64,000 nucleotides of DNA, from contig JACVVK020000394.1 of the NCBI GenBank assembly GCA_018292915.2, positions 330,001 to 394,000 on the forward strand. The letters run 5' to 3'. Of the stretch, positions 54,651-64,000 are shown in pieces (position 1 is the stretch's first letter; every line of letters starts with the position of its first letter). A program made the position numbers and the translations under genes. A model generated the notes under the pieces. The model saw only the letters and a list, made by a program, of their open reading frames with translations. It ran no database searches and had not been told where the DNA came from. This stretch comes from Batillaria attramentaria (Eukaryota > Mollusca > Gastropoda > Batillariidae).

Positions 54651-55573
54651 ATAATTTAGTTTTGCCACGGGGCATCTGCGTGCTGAACGGATTTTTTTTT
54701 TATCATTAACAAACAGATGCCCTTTAACTGAGGCGTAGTTTGGGTGGATAGTTCTGCATTAGTACTAGGATGTCACACCGGAAGTTTCACACCGAGGTCG
54801 AGCAGAACGGTTCCAACAGCGCTTAGGTAGGTTGCCGACCGATTGTGGTTTTGTGGACGTATGTTGTCGTCGATGACAACTAGCATGTTTCGGTTGCCTG
54901 CTTACAGCGATGATCTGAACTCAAGCTTTTGTGCGCATTGAGTATCAAACACAACGAGTGAGTATCTAACACAACAAAAAGTAATCCCGTGCATTTCGTA
55001 TTCACCAAATTCCTCAGTACAAAATTGTTTCGTGCAAATTGCAAAACTGCTGAGTCTTCAATGTAAAAAGCCGAACAATTTTGATTCACTCCGGGTAAGT
55101 CCATGTTTTGCGAAAAATAGTTGTGTGTATCTCAGTGTATGACTGGTAACAAGAAACACGTGCAAAACGTTCGCTTCTCAGTATATGATTCAAAGCTTCA
55201 TATTGTACATAACTAGTATTAGTCTGCCAAGAATGAAGGTTCCTGAGAACTGAGATTCTGTTTTTTTTTTTTTAAAATTCATTTTTTAAATGCAATTTCA
55301 TATACACATATAACGATTCTCCGTTGACTGTACTCTATTTTTAATTAGATTTCCTTTGTTACCTATGCCTCTAAGTACATGTATTTTGCGTGAATACTTT
55401 TTGTGTACATATCCATTGCATTCCATATAATGTGTTAAAAGTAATGCTTATTGTGTTGGTCAATGTATGGGCACTTTGGTGTGATGTTGATACATACCAG
55501 TTCTTCCCTAGTTTCACGAAGCTACTTTTAAAATATCTCAAGCAGAACTTTTCGTCCAATATATTAAATACAA

Positions 55574-55613
<40 letters not shown>

Positions 55614-56215
55614 TATCAAATACACTTGTATCAAGATATAACATCACAGACCCCATGCTGAAGACTCGAACCGGCGTGATGTTGTCCATCAGTAAAGTTC
55701 GCTTTCGCATCCACGCGGTGATCCAGCAGTTGTGAAGCGCTTGTTAGCTGATCTTTTTGTCAGTTCAAAACAAACAAAACAAACAAACATTTCGGCGCTA
55801 TCCATGCAAATTAAGCTCCGTAGGCTCAAAGAAAGTCATCTGTCTATTATTATAATTCGCAGTTTTATGTTAATAAAAGGTGGCCCATTCTCCCGAAAGG
55901 TGCATAAGTCCACCATGGTATTCCACGTTATACACACAAACTGTGCTGTGATGTCATACTGTACCGACAGCACCACTACTGCTTCACCTCACCGCGGTAT
56001 TCATAATGTTGGGAGTACGCGAACACCATTCTTGTGTCAAATTAAAGAGCTTTTTCTTCTTCTTTTTAAATATATGTACATTTTAATTATATATACTTAC
56101 GTTCCTTTTTCTCAGAAAGGGTCAGGGTCGCGGAACGCAACTGAAGAGTCACCTCATTCGGTTAACAGTATCAAAGTTTTGAGTGACATTGTCCCTCCAT
56201 GCAAAGCAGTGTCTT
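54651..56215. other. No gene seen
   Basis: Contains an (AT)n run (55580-55608). A 164-codon ORF (55732-56226) has no recognisable domain and an AT-rich composition; it is not called. Confidence 0.4.
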
Positions 56216-56782
56216 TAAAGATCTAAGCTCCCAACGGAAAGCTTTCCGAAGTGTGAACAATTTTACAGAGTGGGTTTTGGGTGGGTTTCTAGGTGTTTAA
56301 CGTCCTTTTCCATCACGTGTGGATGATTATAGATATCAAAGACGGGGCAACGAGAAAAAGTCCTGCACAAATGTTTGGCCTCAGCCGGGAATCGAACTCA
56401 TGACCCGAGCATTGAGAGTTTTACAGAGTCGACCGTGCAAGCACAGCCAACTCTGTCACAGTTGCAGAGTTTTCAGCGCTCCGGGGACCCTTATAAAACC
56501 AGAACACGAGTTTGCCGTGAAATTTTTTGGCTTTTGGTCAGTGAGCGAGACACATCGCTATAGTGTCTAGCGGATGTTGAGTGCTGCACGATCTTTCTCG
56601 CTCACTGTAAAAACGCAAATTGAGCTGTGAAATCAGGCTGCCCTTGGCTTTGATTGGGGTCTCACGGTTAGGGACGCTGAAAACTCTGCAACTGTGACAG
56701 AGTTGACTGTGCTTGCACGGTCGACTCTGTTAATTTTTTTTCACACTTCGGAAAGCTTTTTGTTGGGAGCTTAGATCTTTAA
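56216..56782. mobile_element. Inverted-repeat element interrupted by a SINE
   Basis: The outer arm near AAGATCTAAGCTCCCAAC (56218) pairs with GTTGGGAGCTTAGATCTT (56764-56781). The inner arm around gtgcaagcacag (56438) pairs with ctgtgcttgcac (56708). The left arm is split by the SINE at 56271-56418; the right arm is not. Confidence 0.75.
56271..56418 (-). mobile_element. SINE (family B), 5'-truncated, nested
   Basis: Minus-strand copy with the B box (GAGTTCGATTCCCGG) and core but no A box. The 10-bp target-site duplication TTTTACAGAG lies at 56261-56270 and 56419-56428. Confidence 0.85.
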
Positions 56783-57310
56783 TCAGCGGCTGAGTAACAT
56801 TAGGGAGGAACGGGTAACGTCAGTATGGAGCTACAGTTCCATAACTATTATCAATAGAATTAATGTAACCATTCCTCTACTTTCGCGACATTTGAGGGAA
56901 AATATTGACGGACGCAGATAGTTAGACAGTGCTTTTGGCTTACAAACGCCAACAATGTTTTCTGTTTTTCTTTCCTTTCTTTCTTTATTTTGCTTTGATA
57001 TATTGAGGGGAATAGGTATTTGTAAGCTACCTACCGAACGTTTTGTTTTTGTTTTTAGTTATTAAACTGTAGACAGATTTGAGTGGACTGGCGATCATGG
57101 ATGTCGGCATAAGTAACTGAAAGGAGCTGTAAAAAGGCATCAAAGTGAGCCTAGATGTCCCACCACTCCCCACCCCGAGCCACAAGTGACAATAACACCA
57201 AAAGAAATATGGCTCGGCAGTTGACGTGTTTTCTTGAAAACTGTCATGAACAGGAAGAGTAGTAACGGCATTGAGACATTTTGGAATGGTTTCATTCTTT
57301 GAAAAGAACT
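56783..57310. other. No gene seen
   Basis: Spacer between two inverted-repeat elements. Short ORFs only. Confidence 0.45.
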
Positions 57311-58596
57311 TGTCGGGTTTCTGTGTGCACAGAAGTGGTGAAAACTGTCGCATTCACCAGCACAGTACATTTTCAGCCTGTTTCGAGAGTATTGCCTGCA
57401 TGAGTTGCCTTCCCGGCTTGCCGCAACAAGGGGGCAGGGCCGCTATTGCGCGGGTCCGCTATTGCGCGGGTCTGCTATTGCGCGACCTACGAACATATCA
57501 TCTATAAGAAGCGGAATACTTGCCAAGGTGACGGGGCCTATCGTGCCCCCCTCCCCCTCAGGAATGTACTACGATGGTGCCAAATGTCTTCCTAGGATCG
57601 TATTTCAAAAATGTTCCCAAGAATCCATAGGGATGCACCAGAGTTACAGCCCTTAACTTAAAGGCACGCTTTCACGCTTCGACGTCTTACGTGATATTAA
57701 CAAACAGGTGGTCTAAATCATAAACAGATTCTTGTACTACTTAAATCAATTATTTTGGCACTTGCCAATGGTTTATTATCATTTCAAACAAACAGAAATG
57801 AAGTATAAATCAAAATGCTTATAGACGGTGACGGTCAATGTACGCGTAGTATTATGGATGGCTTGCCGGTATTGGTAAAAATCTGACAAATGAGTGTTTT
57901 CATTGTTTTTCTACTTCTTTATAATAAAATACATCATAAACTCTTTATTAAATGACGAAAGTAACATTTATAGATAAATTTGAAATTTGTTTTGTATCAC
58001 TTTAGTGCTCGTGAGAGTCACAGCACATGATCTGAGATATTTATACCTTAGGCTGCATTGTGGCTTACTTTGATTATACCTTAGGCTGCATCGTATATTA
58101 TACCTTAGGCTGCATCGTATATTATACCTTAGGCTGCATCGTATATTATACCTTATTCCGGATTCCCGCACAAAGTCGGTATTTTTGGTTGCAAATTAGG
58201 TAGTTTTAACTAAAGTAATCAAGGGAAAGAACATTTGAGAGAATTTAACAAAAACACCGACTTGGAACACGTTTGAATGATTGTCAGCACAGAATTCTGT
58301 AGGCTGCGTCTCTTGGCTTTGGGTATTTCTGTTACACTGTTTTGAGAGACTGGTTGAATGACAAATAGTCACCGCGCAATAGCGGCCCCGCGCAATAGCG
58401 GCCCCGCGCAATAGCGGGCCGACCCCGCAACGAGCACGCATTTTTTCGTGGAAGAGCACAAAGCGTGCACGAAAATTGCGGGTCGTATATGCACGGGGGA
58501 CAACTCATGCAGGCTGGAAACAGGCTTAAAATGTACTGTGCTGGTGAATGCGACAGTTTCACCGCTTCTGTGCACACTGAAATAACACGGGGACAT
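57311..58596. mobile_element. Inverted-repeat element with GC-rich inner repeats
   Basis: Outer arms (57311-57412, 58501-58596) are inverted copies around gaaaactgtcgcattcacc. Inner GC-rich arms are triple repeats of GCTATTGCGCGGGTC type (57430-57486) and their complement CGCGCAATAGCGGCCC (58371-58425). The interior has no recognised gene. Confidence 0.7.
58044..58155. repeat. About 25-bp tandem repeat
   Basis: Units of taccttaggctgcatcgta repeated about four times inside the inverted-repeat element. Confidence 0.85.
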
Positions 58597-59256
58597 CAAA
58601 GTTGTTCGCAACTGTCCACTTCCCTTGTCACCGAGCATTTTGATATAATCATTACTAAGCTCAGCCCGGTCTCGGTTCGCCCGATTTGGGCGTCGTTGCA
58701 GGGTTAGAGAAGCGCGGCCCCTGGAACAGGAATGCATTTCGTCGCGGACCATATTTCATTCCTGGCGACAAATCGTTCCCGAACAAAACGTTCCCGCGAT
58801 ATTTCGTCCCCATGGAACGCACCCAGTGGTACATCTGACTGACATCGAACATTGTCATCATGATCCAACTGTGTTACCATACATTGTCTATAAGCCTGAG
58901 AATTCTGTAACACCACAGTGAGCTGATTTCACTGAATGTTTTTGTTGTTGTTGTTTTTGTTGTTGTTGTTGCTTTTTTTCTTCTCAGTGAAATCAGTTAT
59001 TTTCACAGTGAGGCCCGCTGGCGGAGCATCAGTAATGAAGTTTGAATTGCTGAAAACAATAAGAGGGAAAGACAAAATAGCCATAAATGGGAAGGGGTGG
59101 GGGGGTGGGGGTGAAAAACATGATGCCAATGCTCATTCGCTCATAAGTATAATGACTGTAGATGAAATGTAATGTGATGTTATTCACTTCAAGTTCGCAG
59201 TGAATTGTCATACACCTGACTGAATAAAGTGTAATGTACTATGTTTCTGCTTGTGT

Positions 59257-59315
<59 letters not shown>

Positions 59316-59417
59316 CCTATATGGAGCCCATCCTCTCAAAACAATGTTCTCTCTTTCAACTGAGGCATTAAAGTTAAACAACTCCTTATTCATTTTTAAA
59401 GCGACAAAAATTAAAGA
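58597..59417. other. No gene seen
   Basis: Includes a TTG-rich tract (58940-58980), poly-G (59096-59111) and a (GT)n run (59262-59314). Confidence 0.5.
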
Positions 59418-59419
59418 TA

Positions 59420-59710
59420 CAGTGGACGCCGGATATAAGCAACTCGGATATAAGAAAACTCGGTTATTGCCAACGAATTTTTTCCCCCCGGCCAAACTCT
59501 TCTTTATTATGTATTACAAAAACTCGGATACAAGAAACTCGCTTATAAGAAAACTCGGTTTTAGGAAAGCAAATTTCTTGTCCCGCTTGATACAAAAACT
59601 CGGATATAAGAAACCGAAAGTACATGTCCAAGAAAATTTCACTCATTCTAAGAAACCGAAAGTACATTTCCAAGAAAAATTCACTCATTCTAAGAAAACG
59701 GGTCAGGTCT
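59420..59710 (+). mobile_element. pogo/Tc1-like terminal sequence, one end
   Basis: TA is followed by CAGTGGACGCCGGATATAAG and many variants of aactcggatataagaaa. This style of terminus is seen in pogo/Tigger-type elements, which insert at TA. No matching right end or transposase was found, so it may be a truncated MITE. Confidence 0.45.
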
Positions 59711-59839
59711 GACGTCACTTAGGACAGGCACATGATTGCGCATGATCATGATTACATTATTCACTTTGAAAAGAAAAAAAATAAAACTTGTGTTCCCAAA
59801 ATTTTTCGTTGGTAAGACTAGATTATTCACTGAATAACT

Positions 59840-60088
59840 CATAATCTCTCTCTCTCTCCTTAGCTCTTTTTTGTTTGGTTGGTTGGTTGGTTGGTTTGGT
59901 TGTTTTTTCTTTTCTTTTTGTTTTGTTTTTTCTTTATCACATGACCGCCAGCGCTACAGTTGGGAAGCAAAAACAGTATTTTCATGTTCAAACAAAAAAA
60001 TCTGACATTGAAGGACACAAGCGCACATAACTCAGAATCTCTCTCTCTCTCTCTCTCTCTCCCTCCTTAGCTCTTTTTTGTTTGGTTG
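59840..60088. repeat. CT-rich direct repeat
   Basis: A block with (CT)n and ccttagctcttttttgtttggttg occurs near 59846-59883 and again at 60040-60088, directly before the LTR. Confidence 0.65.
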
Positions 60089-61440
60089 TGTCACGGATGC
60101 GTGACTTAGGGTAAATCATGTGCTGTTATGATTTCCGTATGACGGGTTGGTATGATTTCCGTATGCATCGTAACTATGTTCTGTGTGGCACACGTGCCTT
60201 GTTTTCTGCACGGGCCACGCATGTATCCCTTAGTGAAGGTTTTACACGGGACATTTGTGGATAATATGCTGACCTGTCCGTTCCCCTTGTTAAGTCGATA
60301 CAGGTAACCCGTTTTACACGTGATGCAGGTGTATCCAGTGCGATACTCACCCTATTCGCCCTAACAGTATAAAAACCATTGCTATTCACTTGCTATTCGC
60401 ATTTGGCCCGGTAGTACCGACACGTCCGTTCAAGAGTCTGGCACTTCTTCTCGTCCGCTGTCTTTAAGGTCTACCGTCATAACCCCTCGCATCTTGCATA
60501 TGGAGGTAAATGGTTCATATCTGTTATTTCCCGTATTATGTTTCAGGTTAGCTATTTTCTCTTGTGTAGATATTACCAACGGTCAGGAAGTTAGTATGAA
60601 ACTTGACTATTGTGGCCGAAGTGTTATGTCGGCTAAGTATGTTTGGTTATTAGCCGTTTTATCAGTGAGTTTAACACTGACCTGTCTGTATATTCTGCTG
60701 ACTTGTCCGATGTGACAGCTGTAGGCGTCTACCTTTAGCGTTTAGTATGTGCAGTTTCCTTTAGCGTTCGTAACATAGGAGCGTTCGCTGGTTTGTGCCA
60801 TGGGTTAATATTATCCCATAGATAGGCAGTGTGTGCTAGTTGAGCCCAAGGACTTACAATAGTGTATTGTTGCACAGGGGTTCTAGCCCGAGTGGCTGTT
60901 TTCGGGAGCCAGAAGCTGCCCTGTAGTCCCTTGTCCCGTGGAGGATTTCATGGCCCTGCGACGACTGAAGGGGAGGGAGCCTGACTGCCCGTATCCGGGA
61001 TTCAGCGTGGGTGCTGGTCCGCGAGAGCATCGGCTGTTGTGATGCTATTGTAGAGCTGCCGAGCCAGTTCTATTTTCCGCCGCCTGTGGTATTGTCTGCG
61101 GCTTCTAAAACTGCACATCTGCGCGCTTGACCATCGTTGGAGGTACCATCCCGTGCACGTTAAAAAGCTCTGAGCGCTCTTAGATACAATTATTTATATC
61201 ATTTGTATTTAGGCATAGTATTTATTGCCTTGATTGATTACCTTGCCTGTTCTTGATTGGTATTGTAGCTGTACTGTGACGTGTTATGCGATGACTGTTC
61301 GTCTTGTCAATAATATTGTGGTGGTGTGAATCCCCGCACGTCTCAGTATCAGTTTCTGTTGTGCGACTGCGTGTGAGTGAGAGTAAAGAAAGAGCACGCA
61401 CCTCTTACACCCATACATTGCAGCACACACGGTCGTGACA
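60089..61440 (+). mobile_element. Ty3/Gypsy 5' LTR
   Basis: About 1.35 kb, starting TGTCACG and ending CGTGACA, an inverted terminal pair. A primer-binding site follows at once. The 3' LTR is outside the window, so the start is inferred. The short ORF at 60494-60715 within it is not supported as a gene. Confidence 0.75.
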
Positions 61441-61441
61441 G

Positions 61442-61452
61442 TGGTGACCCCG
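61442..61452 (+). other. Primer-binding site
   Basis: TGGTGACCCCG starts one base after the LTR. It begins with TGG, the complement of a tRNA CCA end. The tRNA is not assigned. Confidence 0.7.
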
Positions 61453-62278
61453 TTCCTCTCCTAACTTACTAATACTAGGGCCCCACCTTCCCCACCTTTG
61501 GGTTGAATGAGCTTGTCATTTTCTGTTTAGTTTTTCCCCCGTCTCCAGCCTCGTACGGGTCGGTATGTCGTGTTTCCGGCTGCCGTAAGGGACTAGTCTT
61601 CTTGCCTTTCTTTTGTACAGCCTGTCTGTCTTCCCAGCTCCACCTTTTCGTTATCTCTTGTCTATCCTCCGGTAGGGCACCTTGTGTTGGATCCCGCACC
61701 ACCACTGTTTGTTCTTGTGTATTTTGTTATCAGTTACCGTGTATGTTTGCTTTTTGTTAATATTTGTATTAATTACTTTGAACTCTGCGAGATTTTGTTC
61801 TAAACTTTTCAGTTACTTGGTGGGATGCCCAACTGAAAACCCATAGGTACTTCATTTGCGTTTTTGAATGATTGGCTTCGCATGCTTTTTTTTGTCTGGC
61901 TTCGTATGCTTTGGTGTCTGGCAAACACCCTCATTCATTGCATGTTGCATTTTTCTTAATGTGCGTTTGATTATTTCGATCGCATGTATTTAGTGACAAG
62001 ACGTCACTGGCTTTGATATTTTCAGTACTTGATGACATGGTGCTGTGCATGTTGGTTTGCGCTTTGCTGCTTGAGTTGATGCGCTATTTCATTCGTGATA
62101 TTTGATTTGATTTAATTTGATTTCATTTTGTTTAATCTGCAGTTTCAGTCATGCTTGTTAAAACTTGTGTCTGTTCTTGCTTGTTCCTAGGCTGAAAATT
62201 TTGTTTGCCGTTTGAAGGATCTATTCAGTTCGCTTAGTTTGTTCTAGAATCTTCTGGACATATAGCTTACCTGCAAAC
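61453..62278 (+). other. Retrotransposon leader
   Basis: Non-coding leader between the primer-binding site and the first Gag ATG. The 85-codon ORF at 61503-61760 has no recognisable feature. Confidence 0.6.
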
Positions 62279-64000
62279 ATGGAGATCTCTGAAGAACAGT
62301 TTGAGAAGTTGGTTAAGCAGGCTAAGCAACTCGGGTATTCCGGGGCAGATGTTCAAAAGTACATAGAGCAAGCTATGGAGAGAGACGAGAGACGGAAAGA
62401 AAGAGAAGCTAAGCTAGCATTAGAAGAAAAAGAAAGAGAAGCTAAGCTAGCATTAGAAGAGAAAGAAAGAGAAGCTAAGCTAGCGTTAGAAGAAAAAGAC
62501 AGGGAAGCTAAGCGAGCGTTAGAAGAGAAAGAGAGGGAAGCTAAGTTAGAACTAGAGAGGCAGGACCGAGAGCATAAACGGCTGCTTGACAGGGAAAGGA
62601 TGGAAAGAGCTTGCAACACAAGCTCCTCCCCCTACCCCCCGTTCTGACTCAGGTCATCGATTCTACCCGAAGTTGCCATTATTCAACCATGAGAAGGATG
62701 ATATAGATGCCTTCATCTTTAGGTTTGAGGCACACGCTACGGCTTTAAAGTGGAACAAATCTGACTGGCCTATTCATTTTGCGGCGTGTCTTCAGGGTCC
62801 TCCCTTGACATTTTATCAATCCCTGTGTTCGGGTGGTCTTGTGGACTTTGATTCCCTCAAGGAACAATTCATGAAAAAGTACTTGTGTACTGAAGAAGGG
62901 TTCAGGGAACGTTTCAGGACAGCTCGTCCCGATATTGGTGAATCATTTTTTTCCTTCCTCACCCGAATCCGTCACTTGTTTGACAGGTGGGTAGATCTCT
63001 CAGGTGCTGAAAAAACCTACCAGGGTCTGCACGATCTTTTGTTACGTGAACAAATATTGCAAAGTGTGGCAAAAGACTTATGTGTGTACCTCCGGGAAAG
63101 GCGGTTTACAGACGCTAAATCCATGTCTGAGGCAGCTGAGCTGTATAGAGATGCTCACCCGGGCAAATCTATGGCTAAAAGAGATAGCTCCGCCACGTTG
63201 TTTGCGTCTTCTGTAGGCGTAGTGCAGGGTCATGTCAAGTCCCAGTACTCGAAGTCACAGCGCGGCAAATTCAGGGGTCGTCCCCCATATCACTATGGCC
63301 CTTCAGCCACCCCTGGTCAGGCAAACGAGAGTGAGACTAGCAAAACAGAGGCAGAAAATCGAAATGATCGTGGATTTCCCAGACGTAAGCCACTGCCAAC
63401 TGACACTTGTAACACTTGCCATGGCACAGGTCACTGGAGCAATGTTTGTCCCTCAAAGCAGAAGGCGCTAGCCTGCATGGTGATATGCGCAATTGGGAAG
63501 AACAAACCCCTTGGAGACCTGCGTGTGTCCAAAGGCACAGTAGGCAATACAGAAGTAACGGTACTCCGAGACACTGGGTCTACTACTGCGGGTGTTAAAC
63601 GCTCTCTTGTCTCCCCGGAACAGTTCACAGGTGAAACCCAAGATTGCATTACTTTTGGAGGTGCAGTCGAGACATTCCCCGTAGCTCATGTGTCCGTGGA
63701 CACACCCTTTTATTCAGGAGATGTCGAGTGCTGTGTCATTGACGATCCAGTAGCTGACTTGATCCTAGGTAATCTACCGGGCGTATCAGACACCCCAAAT
63801 ACCTCTTCCCTCGTCGAGGTAGATGCTGTTGGCCTAGTAACCACTCGCTTGCAAGCTAAGAGGGCAGATGCGGCTAGCAAGCCATTAGTCACTGCACTCC
63901 CGCCATGCTTGGACACAAGCCGTGATGACCTGATCAAAGCCCAGTCTGAAGACCCCACCCTTGAACCGTTGTTCCAAAAGGCCAAGGATGGTCAGTCTAT
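62279..64000 (+). CDS. Ty3/Gypsy Gag-protease, one frame break, runs off window
   Basis: The ATG at 62279 opens 122 codons with a charged helical repeat built on EREAKLALEEK (11-residue period). This frame stops near 62646. A different frame, already open before that stop and overlapping it, continues uninterrupted to the window edge. It holds a SCAN-like capsid (near YQGLHDLLLREQILQSV, 63020-63070), a CCHC knuckle CNTCHGTGHWSNVC (63408), and an aspartic protease with DTGS (63570) and DLILGN (63756). Next comes DLIKAQSEDPTLEPLF (63928), which resembles the region just before an integrase zinc domain. No reverse transcriptase is reached. The break may be a mutation or programmed; I cannot tell. 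Gag forms the particle and protease cuts the polyprotein. The description covers only what is present. Confidence 0.82.

Noticed and set aside
55732..56226. 164-codon plus-strand ORF
   Set aside because: No recognisable domain, AT-rich composition, overlaps the edge of an inverted-repeat element, and no splice context supports it.
60494..60715. 73-codon ORF with a hydrophobic end
   Set aside because: It lies inside the LTR; a signal-anchor-like stretch alone does not support a gene.

Overview
This is eukaryotic nuclear DNA from an invertebrate, most likely a marine mollusc (inference). The genes have short exons with clean GT-AG junctions and long introns. Long CA/GT, GA and GACA microsatellites occur throughout. 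The repeats are tRNA-derived SINEs with target-site duplications, RTE- and L2-type LINEs, MITE-like inverted-repeat elements and a Ty3/Gypsy retrotransposon. No operons, bacterial genes or CRISPR arrays were seen.

Layout. (1) 1-11.1 kb, minus strand: one large gene runs off the left edge. Four coding exons join in phase (11077-10217, 9798-9643, 6812-4962, 3326-1). They encode at least 2,064 residues: a basic low-complexity N-terminus, a short helical exon, two AT-hooks, and two copies of a C2H2 plus C2HC zinc module separated by a coding minisatellite. Its introns hold SINEs, a MITE family and a nuclear-receptor-motif repeat. (2) 11.1-19.8 kb: no convincing gene; a 351-bp MITE with 8-bp flanking repeats, a foldback, microsatellites and a second copy of the nuclear-receptor-motif repeat. 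(3) 19.8-39.9 kb: a head-to-head pair. A two-exon Schlafen-core-like gene (minus, ATG 23082, stop 19956, 468 aa) faces an 11-exon gene that I do not recognise (plus, ATG 23391, stop 39889-39891, 449 aa); the ATGs are about 0.3 kb apart. The 11-exon gene was assembled from splice sites whose phases all agree. Its introns contain a complete RTE LINE (26735-30023) with an intact ORF and an 11-bp target-site duplication, an older LINE fragment and a 3.1-kb imperfect palindrome. (4) 40-47.4 kb: SINE and LINE remnants, then an inverted partial duplicate of the Schlafen-like gene lacking exon 1 and carrying an in-frame stop. (5) 47.4-59.7 kb: gene-poor; a 70-bp satellite, CRE-bearing repeats, MITE-like palindromes and SINEs. 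(6) 60.1-64 kb: the 5' part of a Ty3/Gypsy element (long LTR, primer-binding site, Gag with a SCAN-like capsid, CCHC knuckle, protease), cut by the right edge.

The most interesting host locus is the Schlafen-like gene facing the unknown 11-exon gene. Metazoan Schlafens include tRNA-cleaving antiviral proteins, so a shared promoter and local duplication would fit a fast-evolving defence locus. That is inference: the sequence shows the arrangement, not the function. All exon models rest on reading frame, splice consensus and phase only.
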